Positions 6,984 to 16,278 are shown, counted from the stretch's first letter. The stretch: DNA of 56,862 bases from Comamonadaceae bacterium (GCA_947454955.1 CANGLW010000017.1:1-56862); one strand, 5' to 3'. Notes: generated by a model not told the origin, from the sequence alone. Program-made: numbers and translations.

Positions 6984-8828
6984 ATGGCAACCACCACAGC
7001 CCCTTTTCAGCCCGGTTTAGCCACCGCTGAGACCTCCAAAAGCACCGCCTTGACGGCCACCGGCAATGGCGCTTTGAGCAACACCGACTCCGGTGGTGCA
7101 CTGGCCATCGCCAGCCCACTCTCGCCGGTCAAAGACTTTTTGAACCAGCCCGACGTTAAAAAGTATGTGCCCCTGGCCTTGATTGCCTTGGCCTTGGCAC
7201 TGTTTGTGGTGGCCTATGTGTGGGTGAACCAACCAGCCTACCGCCCACTGGCGACCAGCATGAGCGAGGCAGACCAACAAGCCGCGCTTGAAGCGCTGCG
7301 CCAAGCCGAGTTCAAGCCGCAGTTAGACACCTCCACCGGCCAGATCACCGTGCCGGCCAACCGATACCACGAGGCACGCATTTTCTTGGCCTCCAAAGGC
7401 TTGCCCAAGGCGGGCAGCACCGGCATGGACTCGCTCAAAGACCAGTCGGCCATGACCACCAGCCAGTTCATGGAACAGGTGCGCTACACCACCGCCATGG
7501 AACAAGAGTTGGCGCGAAGCATCACCGCCATTGACACCATTCAATCGGCCCGCGTGCACCTGGCCATGCCCAAGCAGTCGGTGTTTGTGCGCGACCGCAC
7601 ACCGCCCAAAGCTTCGGTGGTGGTCACACCCTACCCGGGCCGCACCATCACAGCCTCGCAAGTGCAGGCCCTGGTGAACCTGGTGGCTTCCAGCGTGCCT
7701 TTGATGGCCACTGAAAACGTGGCTGTGTTGGACAACCAGGGCAAGCTTTACACCACTGGTTTGGGTGAAGCGTCGATTGGTTTGAACTCTGCGCAGTCAC
7801 AGCACAAGCAAAAGCTCGAAGAGCTGTACCGCCAACGCATCACCGATATTTTGAGTCCGTTTGTAGGTTCGGCCAACATCACCTCGCAAGTGAACTTGTC
7901 GCTCGACTTCACACAAACCGAGATGACCACCGAGGACTTTGACACTCGCGAAAAGGGTCCGAAAACCCGATCTGAAGCGGTCAGTGAAGACAAGAATTCG
8001 AGCAAGGTGCCCTCTGAAGGCGTGCCGGGCACCCTGTCCAACACCCCACCTGCTGCGCCGTCTGCAGCGCCCACCACCGGGCCTGCGGGCACCACCGGGC
8101 CTAAGGAAAGCATCAACTCGGCCACGCAGCGTGCCACCCGCAACTACGAGCTGGACCGTTCGGTCAAGCACGTGAAATCGGCCACCGGCACGATTGAGCG
8201 TGTGAGCGTGGCAGTCGTTGTGAACGAGCGCCCCCCGATTCCTGGCGAGAAAAACGCCAAGGGCGAAGTGGGACCGGACAAACCGAACCCCTACACCGAA
8301 GAAGAGCTGACCCGCATGCAAAGCCTGATTCGCGGCGTGGTGGGCTTCAAAGAAGACCGTGGCGACCTGGTGACCGTGGTGCAAGCCAAGTTTGAACCCG
8401 AGAAGGTTTACGACCTGAGCCTGCCCTGGTACAAAGAGGAGTCTGTGGTCAGCAGCGTCAAGAGCGGCATTGTGGGCGTGATGTTCCTGGCCTTCCTGTT
8501 CATGGTGGTTCGACCTGTGGTGATGCGCACGATGGGCTTGATGAAAACCCCTGACGAACTTGAAGCCGAACGCATTGCCAAGCTGCCGGTGGTCTTGCCT
8601 GATGGCGAGTTGACCGCAGAAGACATGAACTCGATCCAGTTGGGCGAAGGCGAGACCCTGGAGCAAATCAAGGCCAAGCTCAAGCCTAAGAAATCAAGTA
8701 TTTCGCTGGAGATGCTCGACACTGCCAACACCTACGATGACAAGGTGGCGCTGGTGCGGATGATTGTGGCGGAAGATACCAACCGTGTGGCTAGCGTGCT
8801 CAAGGGCATGATCAAGTCTTCACTGTGA
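6984..8828 (+). CDS. fliF: Flagellar MS-ring protein FliF
   Basis: FliF forms the membrane-supramembrane ring on which the rod, rotor and export gate are built. The 614-residue product has two membrane helices, near residues 62-80 and about 494-514. Between them are the periplasmic ring-building domains (PLATSMSEADQQAALEALRQ, then ARVHLAMPKQSVFVRD). The proline/alanine/threonine-rich stretch around residues 340-375 is a typical variable linker. The C-terminal tail after the second helix is the FliG-binding part. The ribosome site is weak (AAGAAAG), so expression may depend partly on coupling to fliE. Confidence 0.97.
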   Translation: MATTTAPFQPGLATAETSKSTALTATGNGALSNTDSGGALAIASPLSPVKDFLNQPDVKKYVPLALIALALALFVVAYVWVNQPAYRPLATSMSEADQQAALEALRQAEFKPQLDTSTGQITVPANRYHEARIFLASKGLPKAGSTGMDSLKDQSAMTTSQFMEQVRYTTAMEQELARSITAIDTIQSARVHLAMPKQSVFVRDRTPPKASVVVTPYPGRTITASQVQALVNLVASSVPLMATENVAVLDNQGKLYTTGLGEASIGLNSAQSQHKQKLEELYRQRITDILSPFVGSANITSQVNLSLDFTQTEMTTEDFDTREKGPKTRSEAVSEDKNSSKVPSEGVPGTLSNTPPAAPSAAPTTGPAGTTGPKESINSATQRATRNYELDRSVKHVKSATGTIERVSVAVVVNERPPIPGEKNAKGEVGPDKPNPYTEEELTRMQSLIRGVVGFKEDRGDLVTVVQAKFEPEKVYDLSLPWYKEESVVSSVKSGIVGVMFLAFLFMVVRPVVMRTMGLMKTPDELEAERIAKLPVVLPDGELTAEDMNSIQLGEGETLEQIKAKLKPKKSSISLEMLDTANTYDDKVALVRMIVAEDTNRVASVLKGMIKSSL

Positions 8829-8838
8829 AGGAAAGACC

Positions 8839-9891
8839 ATGGCAGACAAAGAAGTGATGGACCTTGAACCCGTGATGACCGACGCCCTGCGCGTCGAGCT
8901 GGAATACATGACGGGCTCGCAGCGCGCCGCAGTGCTCATGCTCTTGCTTGGAGAACAACAAGCCTCCGAGATCATCAAGTACCTGGACCCCAAAGAAGTG
9001 CAGTCACTCGGTGGCGCGATGGTGTCGGTGTCTGATGTGTCGCAAGAAGCGGTGAACGTGATCTTGGACGACTTTGTGGCCACCATCAAGAAGCAATCCA
9101 GCTTAGGGCTGGGCAATTCTGAGTACGTGGAAAAAGTGTTTCGCCGTGCTCTGGGTGAAGACAAAGCCGCCTCGGTGCTGGGCCGCATCATGCCGGGCTC
9201 GGGCACCAAGGGCCTGGAGATTTTGCAGTGGATGGACGCCCGTGCCATTGCCGACATGATCAAAACCGAGCACCCACAGGTGATTGCCATCATCTTGTCG
9301 GTGCTGGAATACCAAGTGGCGGCAGACGTGCTGAACTTCTTGCCGCCTATCGTGCGACCCGAAGTCATTCAACGTGTGGCCTCGCTGGAAACGGTGCAGC
9401 CTTCGGCCATGGATGAGCTTGAAGCCATCATGAAGAAACAGTTCTCCAACAACTCGTCGGCACAGTCGTCGAGCTTTGGCGGTATCAAGGCCGCAGCGCA
9501 GATTTTGAACGCCACGAAGACCGAGCTGGAAGCCTCGATCATGACCGGCCTGGAGAAGATCGATGCCGATCTGATGCAGCGCATCCAAGACAATATGTTC
9601 ACCTTCGAGAACCTGGTGAGCGTGGACAACAAGGGCATTCAGGTGCTGATGCGCAATGTGGAGCCCGACCTGTTGATGGTGGCCATGAAAGGCGCCAGCG
9701 AAGAAGCCAAAAACCGTTTCTTCGACAACATGTCCGAACGTGCGCGTGGCATGTTCCGCGACGACATGGAAGCCAAGGGCCTCATGCGCCTGGCCGATGT
9801 GGAAGAAGCGCAGAAGAAGGTCATGCGTATTGCACGCAAGTTGTCCGATTCTGGCGAGTTGGTCTTAGGCGGCGGAGCAGACTTTGTCTGA
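8839..9891 (+). CDS. fliG: Flagellar motor switch protein FliG
   Basis: FliG is the rotor component that contacts the stator and transmits torque and direction changes. The 350-residue product is slightly longer than usual, with a short N-terminal extension. The conserved middle motif (EHPQVIAIILSVLE) and the C-terminal torque domain (FTFENLVSVDNKGIQVLMR, with the charged helix near residues 280-300) are present. It starts 11 bases after fliF with a GGAAAG ribosome site, and its stop codon overlaps the proposed fliH start. Confidence 0.97.
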   Translation: MADKEVMDLEPVMTDALRVELEYMTGSQRAAVLMLLLGEQQASEIIKYLDPKEVQSLGGAMVSVSDVSQEAVNVILDDFVATIKKQSSLGLGNSEYVEKVFRRALGEDKAASVLGRIMPGSGTKGLEILQWMDARAIADMIKTEHPQVIAIILSVLEYQVAADVLNFLPPIVRPEVIQRVASLETVQPSAMDELEAIMKKQFSNNSSAQSSSFGGIKAAAQILNATKTELEASIMTGLEKIDADLMQRIQDNMFTFENLVSVDNKGIQVLMRNVEPDLLMVAMKGASEEAKNRFFDNMSERARGMFRDDMEAKGLMRLADVEEAQKKVMRIARKLSDSGELVLGGGADFV

Positions 9892-10942
9892 TGCCCTCAT
9901 GGCCTTGGCCAATCAGAACAGCGGGCCTAAAGAGGCGGCCATTTGGCAGCCCCTGCCCTCGCTCAAAGCTTTGGACAACAAACGCTTTGTGCGGGTTCAA
10001 GATGGCTCGGGGCAAACCTCGCATTTCACGCGCTTGTCCTACAAGAGCCTGAGCGTGCTGCCCCCTGCTTCGGCAACGCATGAAGCCCCAAAGCCCGGGC
10101 GTGAGGCGGCTGACGACAACACCGTGAGCGCGCCAGCTGGTGGGCTGCACGACGATGAGATTGAGGCCATTCGGCGACTGGCTTACGAGCGCGGCTTGGC
10201 CGAAGGGCGCGAGCTGCAAATGGCTGAACAAGCTGCTGCCCTTGAGACCAGCCAAGCTGACTCAGAAGCTGAACAAACCCAACAAATGCGGTCCTTGCTG
10301 GAGAACATTCAGGCCAGCATTGAAGGGCTGCACGAGCACCCTGCCCTGCGCTATGAGCCGCTCAAACGCTTGGCGGTGCACCTGGCAGAGCAAATGGTAC
10401 TCACCGAGCTCACCATCGCCCCCACAGGCATTCAACGCTTGATTGAGCGTTGCCTTGAAACTTTGGACGTGCCCGCTTCAAGCCAGGTGGTGGTGGACCT
10501 CAACCCCGATGATTTGGCTTTGCTGCAAAGCCGCCTGGGGTCTGAGATGCCAAGCTCTTGGCGACTACAAGCCCATGCCGACTTGTTACCCGGCAGTGTG
10601 AAGGTCACGGCTGATGATGCCGTGGTGACCGACCTGGTGGAACATCGCTTGTCAGCCTTGGCCGCCAAACTGCTGCAAGAACCCCAACGCTGGCAAGCGC
10701 AAACCTTGTTTGAACCACAACGTTTGCAAGCGCGTGGCCAAGCGGCGGCAGTGCAAGACGCCATGCCCAAGCCAACATTTGGCGCAGTTGATATGTCCGA
10801 AATTAGGCCTGAAACCCTTGATGCAGCTGGCGATACTGCTATAGATTCCGTAGAAGAGCCTATGGCCAGCGCAGACGACTTAGAAGCCTCGAATCTATCA
10901 GCGCCACCACCTGAACCAACGGGCGAGGACCATGCAGACTGA
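9884..10942 (+). CDS. fliH: Flagellar export ATPase regulator FliH
   Basis: FliH forms the peripheral stalk that holds the FliI ATPase at the export gate. The 352-residue protein has a charged coiled-coil centre (IEAIRRLAYERGLAEGRELQ, typical of FliH) and a conserved C-terminal domain (LAVHLAEQMVLTELTIAPTG through VVVDLNPDDLALL). I chose a TTG start at 9884 because CGGAG lies at a suitable distance upstream; the first in-frame ATG is at 9899 and has no good ribosome site. The C-terminal ~90 residues are acidic and variable. It overlaps both fliG and fliI. Confidence 0.9.
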   Translation: MSDALMALANQNSGPKEAAIWQPLPSLKALDNKRFVRVQDGSGQTSHFTRLSYKSLSVLPPASATHEAPKPGREAADDNTVSAPAGGLHDDEIEAIRRLAYERGLAEGRELQMAEQAAALETSQADSEAEQTQQMRSLLENIQASIEGLHEHPALRYEPLKRLAVHLAEQMVLTELTIAPTGIQRLIERCLETLDVPASSQVVVDLNPDDLALLQSRLGSEMPSSWRLQAHADLLPGSVKVTADDAVVTDLVEHRLSALAAKLLQEPQRWQAQTLFEPQRLQARGQAAAVQDAMPKPTFGAVDMSEIRPETLDAAGDTAIDSVEEPMASADDLEASNLSAPPPEPTGEDHAD

Positions 10943-12254
10943 CTTTGCCGTAGAGGTGGAGCGTCAGCTGCCACAACTCAGCACCCCTCGGCCCGAGCGC
11001 TGTGGGACCTTGGTGCGGCTGGTGGGTTTGCGTTTAGAGGCGCGCGGCATCATGGCACCCATTGGGTCTTGCTGCGAAATCAGCACCCAAGACGGCCAGA
11101 CCATCGAAGCTGAGGTGGTGGGCTTCAACGACAAAACCCTGTACCTCATGCCCCTGACCGACCCGGTGGGTGTGGCCCCTGGCGCCACGGTACGGGTGGT
11201 TAAAGACATGGGCAGTGTGTGCCTAGGCCCTGAACTCTTGGGCCGCGTGCTCGATGGCCGCGGGGAACCTCTGGACGGCTTGCCCAAGCCCCGTTGCGAC
11301 ACACGCCTGAGCTTGCTGGGCTTGCCTTTGAACCCCATGGAACGCGGCCCGATAGACCGGGTGCTGGATGTGGGCGTGAAAGCCATCAACGGCATGATGA
11401 CCCTGGGCCGCGGTCAACGCGTGGGCCTGGTGGCTGGCTCTGGCGTGGGTAAAAGCGTGTTGCTGGGCATGATGGCCCGTTTCACCAAAGCCGATGTGGT
11501 GGTGATTGGCCTGATTGGCGAACGCGGCCGCGAGGTGCAAGCCTTCATTCAAGAATCTTTAGGCCCTGAGGGTCTGGCCAAGTCGGTGGTGATTGCCGCA
11601 CCGGCCAATGTGTCGCCCGTGCTGCGTTTGAAATCGGCCCACATGACGCACCTGGTGGCTGAGTATTTCCGAGACCAAGGTTTGAATGTGCTGATGCTGG
11701 TGGACAGCCTCACGCGTGTGGCCCATGCCCAACGTGAAATTGGCCTGGCCATTGGTGAACCCCCTACCGCCAAAGGCTACCCGCCTTCGGTGTTTGCCCT
11801 GTTGCCCAGCCTGATTGAACGCGCCGGTGTAGGCCGACACGGTCATGGCTCCATCACCGCGATTTACACCGTGCTGGCCGAGGGCGATGACGCCAACGAC
11901 CCGATTGTGGACATTGCCCGTGCCTCGCTGGACGGCCAGGTGATGCTCTCGCGCAAACTGGCCGATGCCGCCCACTACCCCGCCATTGATTTGAACGGCT
12001 CGATTTCCCGGGTCATGCAAAACCTGCTGGCCCCTGAAGACCTGAAGCTGGCCAACAAGTGCCGGCGCTTGTGGTCGCTCTACCAACAAAACCAAGACTT
12101 GATTCAGGTGGGCGCCTACGAAGCCGGCAGCAACCCACAACTGGATGAGGCCATCCGCTTGCGTGACAGCTTAGAGAGTTTTTTACGGCAAGACATGCAC
12201 GAGTGCGAAGACGAACAAGGCACGCGTGCGCATTTGCGTGAGATGCTGTCATGA
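10932..12254 (+). CDS. fliI: Flagellum-specific ATP synthase FliI
   Basis: FliI is the hexameric ATPase, related to the F1 beta subunit, that energises delivery of flagellar substrates to the export gate. The 440-residue product has the P-loop GSGVGKS near residue 168, GLIGERGREVQAFI, the Walker B region LNVLMLVDSLTRVAHAQRE, and the type III ATPase signature PPSVFALLPSLIERAG. It starts inside the end of fliH (11-base overlap) and ends in an ATGA overlap with fliJ, so the three are translationally coupled. Confidence 0.98.
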   Translation: MQTDFAVEVERQLPQLSTPRPERCGTLVRLVGLRLEARGIMAPIGSCCEISTQDGQTIEAEVVGFNDKTLYLMPLTDPVGVAPGATVRVVKDMGSVCLGPELLGRVLDGRGEPLDGLPKPRCDTRLSLLGLPLNPMERGPIDRVLDVGVKAINGMMTLGRGQRVGLVAGSGVGKSVLLGMMARFTKADVVVIGLIGERGREVQAFIQESLGPEGLAKSVVIAAPANVSPVLRLKSAHMTHLVAEYFRDQGLNVLMLVDSLTRVAHAQREIGLAIGEPPTAKGYPPSVFALLPSLIERAGVGRHGHGSITAIYTVLAEGDDANDPIVDIARASLDGQVMLSRKLADAAHYPAIDLNGSISRVMQNLLAPEDLKLANKCRRLWSLYQQNQDLIQVGAYEAGSNPQLDEAIRLRDSLESFLRQDMHECEDEQGTRAHLREMLS

Positions 12255-12709
12255 ACTCGACCGTGGTGGCCCGCCCCTGCTGGACGCTGCTGGCGCAAAA
12301 GGCGCAAGACGAGGCTGATTTGATTCAGCAAGAAATGACGCAAACCCGACACCGCTTGACGAAATTACACGCCAGCCGTGACCGGGTTCAGAAGATGTAT
12401 GACGAGTATTGCGAGCAGCTCAACAAACCAGGCAGCAGTTCGCAAGGCATGCGCGAGGCCATGAGCCAGCGCCAATTCATGGCGCAGTTACTGACCCTGC
12501 TGGAGCGCGTTTCTACAGACATCTTGCACGCCACCAACCTGCTTGAGGGTTACCGTGAGCGCCTGTTGGCGGTTGAGAAAGAGCGCATGAAAATGCAGTC
12601 TTTGGCCGAACAAAATGAACGCGACTTGAACCAACAAAGCCGCAAACTAGAGCAACGACGAATGGATGAACTGGGCGTGATGCAGTTCAACCAGCGTATG
12701 GCGTCATGA
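12251..12709 (+). CDS. fliJ: Flagellar export chaperone FliJ
   Basis: FliJ is the small coiled-coil stalk protein that rotates within FliI and connects it to FlhA. The 152 residues are almost entirely helical and charged (KAQDEADLIQQEMTQTRHRL, ERMKMQSLAEQNERDLNQQS), as expected. The start overlaps the fliI stop as ATGA. It is the last flagellar gene here; fliK, fliL and fliM do not follow, because the next gene is convergent two bases later. Confidence 0.9.
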   Translation: MNSTVVARPCWTLLAQKAQDEADLIQQEMTQTRHRLTKLHASRDRVQKMYDEYCEQLNKPGSSSQGMREAMSQRQFMAQLLTLLERVSTDILHATNLLEGYRERLLAVEKERMKMQSLAEQNERDLNQQSRKLEQRRMDELGVMQFNQRMAS

Positions 12710-12711
12710 AC

Positions 12712-13113
12712 TCAGCACACGGCTTTCATGATGTTGAACAGCGGGGTGCCGGGGGGTATGGCTTGGGCATCACGCAAAATGCCCTGTGTGTCGAGCACAT
12801 CCCCTTTGGCCATGGCACCACTGTGCATGCTGAACTGGCGCATCAACACGGTTTGGTCTTTGCAGTTGATTTCCATGTTGGTACGGGTGGACAAATAAGA
12901 CGCCCCACGCGAGGTGGTTTGGGCTCTTTTGTAGTCCATGATCGACCAGAAGGTGCGGGTGTCACCGACACGTTTGAGGGTTTCCGTGTCGACGTAGTAG
13001 ACGGAGTTGTCACTGGAGCCAATGGCCTTCATCTCGGCAACGGCCAGCGATGCATGCGTGACAGTGAGCCCCGCAAGAGCGGTCAAAATGGCAAGTTGGT
13101 GTGTGCGTTTCAT
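12712..13113 (-). CDS. Secreted surface-adhesin protein E-like protein
   Basis: This 133-residue protein has a signal peptide (MKRTHQLAILTALAGLTVTH, cleavage near AVAEM). The mature part contains VYYVDTETLKRVGDTRTFWS, MEINCKDQTVLMRQF and a C-terminal cysteine, which is the layout of the small surface-adhesin protein E family found widely in Burkholderiales. The two cysteines could form a disulfide. I chose the ATG at 13113 because it begins the signal peptide; the longer upstream frame has no such logic. The function in this lineage is unknown. It is convergent with fliJ and divergent from the lipoprotein at 13149, only 35 bases away. Confidence 0.7.
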   Translation of the reverse strand: MKRTHQLAILTALAGLTVTHASLAVAEMKAIGSSDNSVYYVDTETLKRVGDTRTFWSIMDYKRAQTTSRGASYLSTRTNMEINCKDQTVLMRQFSMHSGAMAKGDVLDTQGILRDAQAIPPGTPLFNIMKAVC

Positions 13114-13148
13114 GCATGCAATATAAATTAAAAACCAGGATTGGCAAC

Positions 13149-13973
13149 ATGCCCCGCTTACAAACACGGTTGACGAGCTTCTTGATGGCCCTGGGACTTG
13201 CACTGGGTCTTGCTGGTTGCGGTGGGGGCGGCAGCTCAAGCAGCACGCCCTTGAATGTGAGCCCGGGGGTTTACAGCAGCTCGGCAAATAACGATGAAAT
13301 TTTGGTGGTTCTGGTTAGAAACACCTTCGATGCTCAAACACCTAATTGGTTTGGCCTGAAGTTCACAAACGGCAGTGCAGATCCAGATTTTTATGCTGCG
13401 TCTATCAGCAACATAGGGACCTCATCGCCCAGTGGCACGAGTACTAAATATTTTCAAAATATTTCTAATCTCACGCGCACTGGCACCACAAGCTTGAGCA
13501 TGCCGACCGAGACAAAATTAAGCAGTACGGTCGCTTTGCAATCTGACGGTCAGGAAAACGCCAACACACTCACTTGGCAAACCGACACTCTCAATGCCAA
13601 TCAATACGTCTTTGGAGTTTCTGCAACGAGTTTGACCGGCTTTTGGACAGGTCGGTGGTCTTATGGCGCAGGCTCAGCCGGAAGTCAGAACCTAGATATT
13701 CAAGCAGGTCAAGCAATTGCAAACCAAAGCATAGGTAGTAACTGCCCCATAGGCAACGCACAGCTATCGCCACTGGAAAACGGTGTCAATGTTTACTCTG
13801 TCCAATTGAGTGTATCGGCTGCGACCTTATGCACAGCCTTTAACCAAGCTGCCGTCAGCTTTAAAGGGCTGGCCTATATCTCCGCCAGTCCGATATCCGG
13901 GAAAACTCGTCGCCTTAACTTGATGGCGGTTTCTACCAACGGAAAAGCCATTTTTTATCGTGGCGATCAATAA
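13149..13973 (+). CDS. Putative lipoprotein of unknown function
   Basis: The 274-residue product starts with a lipoprotein signal (RLTSFLMALGLALGLAGC) whose lipobox is LAGC, followed by glycine and serine runs (GGGGSSSS). The mature part is rich in threonine, serine and asparagine and looks all-beta, with no motif that I recognise. The residue after the lipid-modified cysteine is glycine, so outer-membrane sorting is likely. Base composition is lower in GC than the flagellar genes. The stop codon TAA forms the first bases of the sigma-28-like -35 element of the next gene. Confidence 0.7.
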   Translation: MPRLQTRLTSFLMALGLALGLAGCGGGGSSSSTPLNVSPGVYSSSANNDEILVVLVRNTFDAQTPNWFGLKFTNGSADPDFYAASISNIGTSSPSGTSTKYFQNISNLTRTGTTSLSMPTETKLSSTVALQSDGQENANTLTWQTDTLNANQYVFGVSATSLTGFWTGRWSYGAGSAGSQNLDIQAGQAIANQSIGSNCPIGNAQLSPLENGVNVYSVQLSVSAATLCTAFNQAAVSFKGLAYISASPISGKTRRLNLMAVSTNGKAIFYRGDQ

Positions 13974-13997
13974 AGTTTTCAGAACTCGTGTCGAGTC
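13971..13997 (+). promoter_or_regulatory. Sigma-28 type promoter of the membrane carbonic anhydrase gene
   Basis: TAAAGTTT (13971-13978) is the textbook FliA -35 sequence. After an 11-base spacer comes GTCGAGTC (13990-13997), which resembles the CGAATC-type -10 seen before fliC and the two giant genes. The expected start of transcription is about 20-25 bases before the ATG at 14028. Confidence 0.6.
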
Positions 13998-14027
13998 ATT
14001 GACTGAGCTTATTACGGGCATCTCATC

Positions 14028-15290
14028 ATGAAAAAAACCATTGCCATCATTGTTCTTCTGCTAGCCGCCCTGGGCGCTGGCGGCTTTGCGTTCATGCAGT
14101 GGAAGGCCGGTTCCGGCGCCAAGGCTGAAATCACTGAACTCACCGAGAAAGTCTCTGCCGCTGAGAAAAAGCAAGAGGCCGCAGAGAAAGAACTGAGCGA
14201 GACCAAAGAAAAGCTGGCCCCCTTGCAGATCACCTCCCAGCAGATGGAGGCGGTTAAAGCTGCACTGAGCAGCGGCGTGACCCTGGAAGACCTGGAGGCC
14301 GCTTACGCCAAAGACAAAAAGTTGTCGGCCGAGCGTGTGCTGGGCTTGGCTGGTGTGCGTTTGTTGACCAAGGGCGGACAAGACCCCAGCACGGTGAGCG
14401 CCTTCGAAAAAGCGCTGGAAATGACCGACTGGTCGCGCCAGCAAAAAGTGATTTGCGCTGCCCAATACGCTTTGGCTGCAGCGGGTAAAGCTGTGAAGCC
14501 CTTGTCGGAATGCGTGATGCCTGCCGACGTAGGCAAGTCAGCCGGCAAAGAAGAGCCCGCCAAAGACAGCCATGGCGACAAGAAAGACGACCACGGCGGC
14601 AAGAAGGATGACAAGAAAGGCGACAAGCACGCCGTTCACTGGGACTATGAAGGCCCGATGGGACCTGAGAACTGGGGCAAAGAATTCCCCAAGTGCGGCC
14701 GCGGCAAAGAACAGTCCCCACTGGACATCAAAGGCCCGTTCCAGAAAGTGCGTTTCAGCATTGCGCCTGATTACAAGGTTGGCCCTTTGCGCATCATCAA
14801 CAACGGCCACACCATTCAAGTCAATGCCAACCCGGGCAGCAAATTGCGCATCGATGGCATTGCCTATGAGTTGCTGCAGTTCCACTTTCACCGCCCCAGC
14901 GAAGAGGCCTTGAATGGCAAGCGCCAAGCCATGGTGATTCACTTTGTGCACAAGAACGATGCCGGTGAACTCGCAGTGCTGGGCGTATTGCTGCAAATTG
15001 GCAATGAGAACCCAGGCATCAAAACCTTGTGGGAACATGCGCCACAAAAAGAAGGCCCAGAAGTTCAACCCGAGAGTGTGGCCTTCAACCCGGCCAACCT
15101 GCTGCCGCGTGAGATGGAGTTCTACCACTACGATGGTTCACTCACCACCCCTCCCTGCACGGAGAAAGTGAAGTTTTACATTCTTCGCACGATGGTGAAC
15201 ATCTCGAAAGAGCAGCTGAGTGCCTTCCCCTTCAAGATGAATGCACGCCCGATTCAGCCGCTCAATGAACGCCAGCTCATGGCTAACTGA
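14028..15290 (+). CDS. Membrane-anchored coiled-coil protein with alpha-carbonic anhydrase domain
   Basis: Alpha-carbonic anhydrases interconvert carbon dioxide and bicarbonate with a zinc ion. The catalytic domain occupies about residues 203-420: zinc ligands H286, H288 (in QFHFHRPSE) and H305 (in MVIHFVH), and the substrate-pocket segment LTTPPCTEKV. Ahead of it lie a membrane helix or uncleaved signal (residues 4-22), a coiled coil (about 30-70) and a lysine/aspartate/histidine-rich linker (about 172-203). Typical bacterial alpha enzymes are about 220-250 residues, so the ~200-residue N-terminal part is unusual. The enzyme should face the periplasm. A sigma-28-like promoter lies directly upstream. 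Confidence 0.9.
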   Translation: MKKTIAIIVLLLAALGAGGFAFMQWKAGSGAKAEITELTEKVSAAEKKQEAAEKELSETKEKLAPLQITSQQMEAVKAALSSGVTLEDLEAAYAKDKKLSAERVLGLAGVRLLTKGGQDPSTVSAFEKALEMTDWSRQQKVICAAQYALAAAGKAVKPLSECVMPADVGKSAGKEEPAKDSHGDKKDDHGGKKDDKKGDKHAVHWDYEGPMGPENWGKEFPKCGRGKEQSPLDIKGPFQKVRFSIAPDYKVGPLRIINNGHTIQVNANPGSKLRIDGIAYELLQFHFHRPSEEALNGKRQAMVIHFVHKNDAGELAVLGVLLQIGNENPGIKTLWEHAPQKEGPEVQPESVAFNPANLLPREMEFYHYDGSLTTPPCTEKVKFYILRTMVNISKEQLSAFPFKMNARPIQPLNERQLMAN

Positions 15291-15312
15291 TCAGGTTCTA
15301 ACCGGTCAGTTT
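15285..15312 (+). terminator. Imperfect hairpin between convergent genes
   Basis: AACTGA and TCAGTT pair at the ends and AGGTT/AACC pair inside, with a small bulge. It lies across the stop codon of the carbonic anhydrase gene and ends at the stop of the gene at 15312. It lacks a clear T tract, so I rate it as a weak, possibly bidirectional, terminator. Confidence 0.35.
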
Positions 15313-16235
15313 CAAAACAAGTAAGTACCGGCCAGGGTTTGCACCTGGCCACCGGTGCTCATCTTGAAGCGGGCCAGGCCCGCACTGCGCTGGGTGTTGA
15401 TGCCCCCCAGGTCAAGCGACGAAATGCCCCGGGCCTTGAGTTCTTGTATGGCTCGCCACAACAGCAAGTTGTTGGCGCGTGCCTTGCGGGCCTCTTCATT
15501 GCTCCAGCCCACTTGGTAAGTGGCCACACTGCCGTGGATCAAAAAGATCATGCCTGCAGCTGGCGTTTTACCCATGTCAACACGTAAGCCCAAGGTGGTG
15601 GCAGCCGGGTTCTTGCGGGCTTGCAAATACACATCGAAGAACTGCGGTGGCAAACCGTCTAAACCGCGCGATGCACGTTGCTTGAGTTCAGCGTCTAACA
15701 ACCAACGGTAGGCCCCGGGGTTAGGCGCCATTTTGACAACCTTCAGCTCGGCGTTTTCTGCAGCTTGCAACTGGTTACGCCAATTGCCTTCCAAGTTGGC
15801 ACGCAGTGCGTCTTCAGACAGTCTGAGGTCAAGCATGACAGTAGATGCCCCTGTGACCACCCGGCGCAAGGGCGACAACCCCACAGAAGAGCCGGCCAGC
15901 TCAGCAGGTGTGACCACATGCAGCTTAAGCCCCCCCAAGGGCAGGCTGTGTTTGATGGCCCGGTAAGCCCGCAGCTTGTCAGCGGCGTCCAGGTCAGCCA
16001 GCCACACCGGGCCGCGCGAGCACAACACCACCGCAGCAAACGCACCCCAGCACCGCAGGATGAACTGCGCCAGGGCCACAGGTGTGCCGTCTTGTTCAAC
16101 CATGACACGTTGCACACCTACGCCCAGCATTTTCATGGTGGCGCCGTAGGCCCAGTCTTGCTGCAGTGAGGCACCGGCCTGGCTGTGGGCTGCATCCCAA
16201 GTACTGGCTTGATCAGGGTTCCAGAGCGTGCGCAT
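15312..16235 (-). CDS. FemAB/GNAT-like acyltransferase domain protein
   Basis: The 307-residue protein has the two-lobed pattern of the FemAB-related acetyltransferase fold. Features include LRANLEGNWRNQLQAAENA, AAGMIFLIHGSVATYQVGWS, ANNLLLWRAIQELKARGISS and the C-terminal LDLGGINTQRSAGLARFKMS. Members of this group transfer amino acids or acyl groups in peptidoglycan or exopolysaccharide synthesis. The substrate here cannot be told from sequence. I prefer the ATG at 16235; an in-frame ATG at 16274 would add 13 residues. The exact family name is less certain than the fold. Confidence 0.7.
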   Translation of the reverse strand: MRTLWNPDQASTWDAAHSQAGASLQQDWAYGATMKMLGVGVQRVMVEQDGTPVALAQFILRCWGAFAAVVLCSRGPVWLADLDAADKLRAYRAIKHSLPLGGLKLHVVTPAELAGSSVGLSPLRRVVTGASTVMLDLRLSEDALRANLEGNWRNQLQAAENAELKVVKMAPNPGAYRWLLDAELKQRASRGLDGLPPQFFDVYLQARKNPAATTLGLRVDMGKTPAAGMIFLIHGSVATYQVGWSNEEARKARANNLLLWRAIQELKARGISSLDLGGINTQRSAGLARFKMSTGGQVQTLAGTYLF

Positions 16236-16278
16236 GGGCCATAGAATAGTCGAAAACCATCCCGCCTCCAGCAACCCT

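Noticed and set aside
7797-8666. Long open frame on the minus strand inside fliF (289 codons)
   Set aside because: It is antisense to a clear FliF reading frame, rich in histidine, arginine and glycine as expected of a GC-rich shadow frame, and has no recognisable motif.
12712-13287. Longer start at 13287 for the adhesin-E-like gene
   Set aside because: The extra 58 residues overlap the divergent lipoprotein gene and lack any signal; the ATG at 13113 begins a normal signal peptide.
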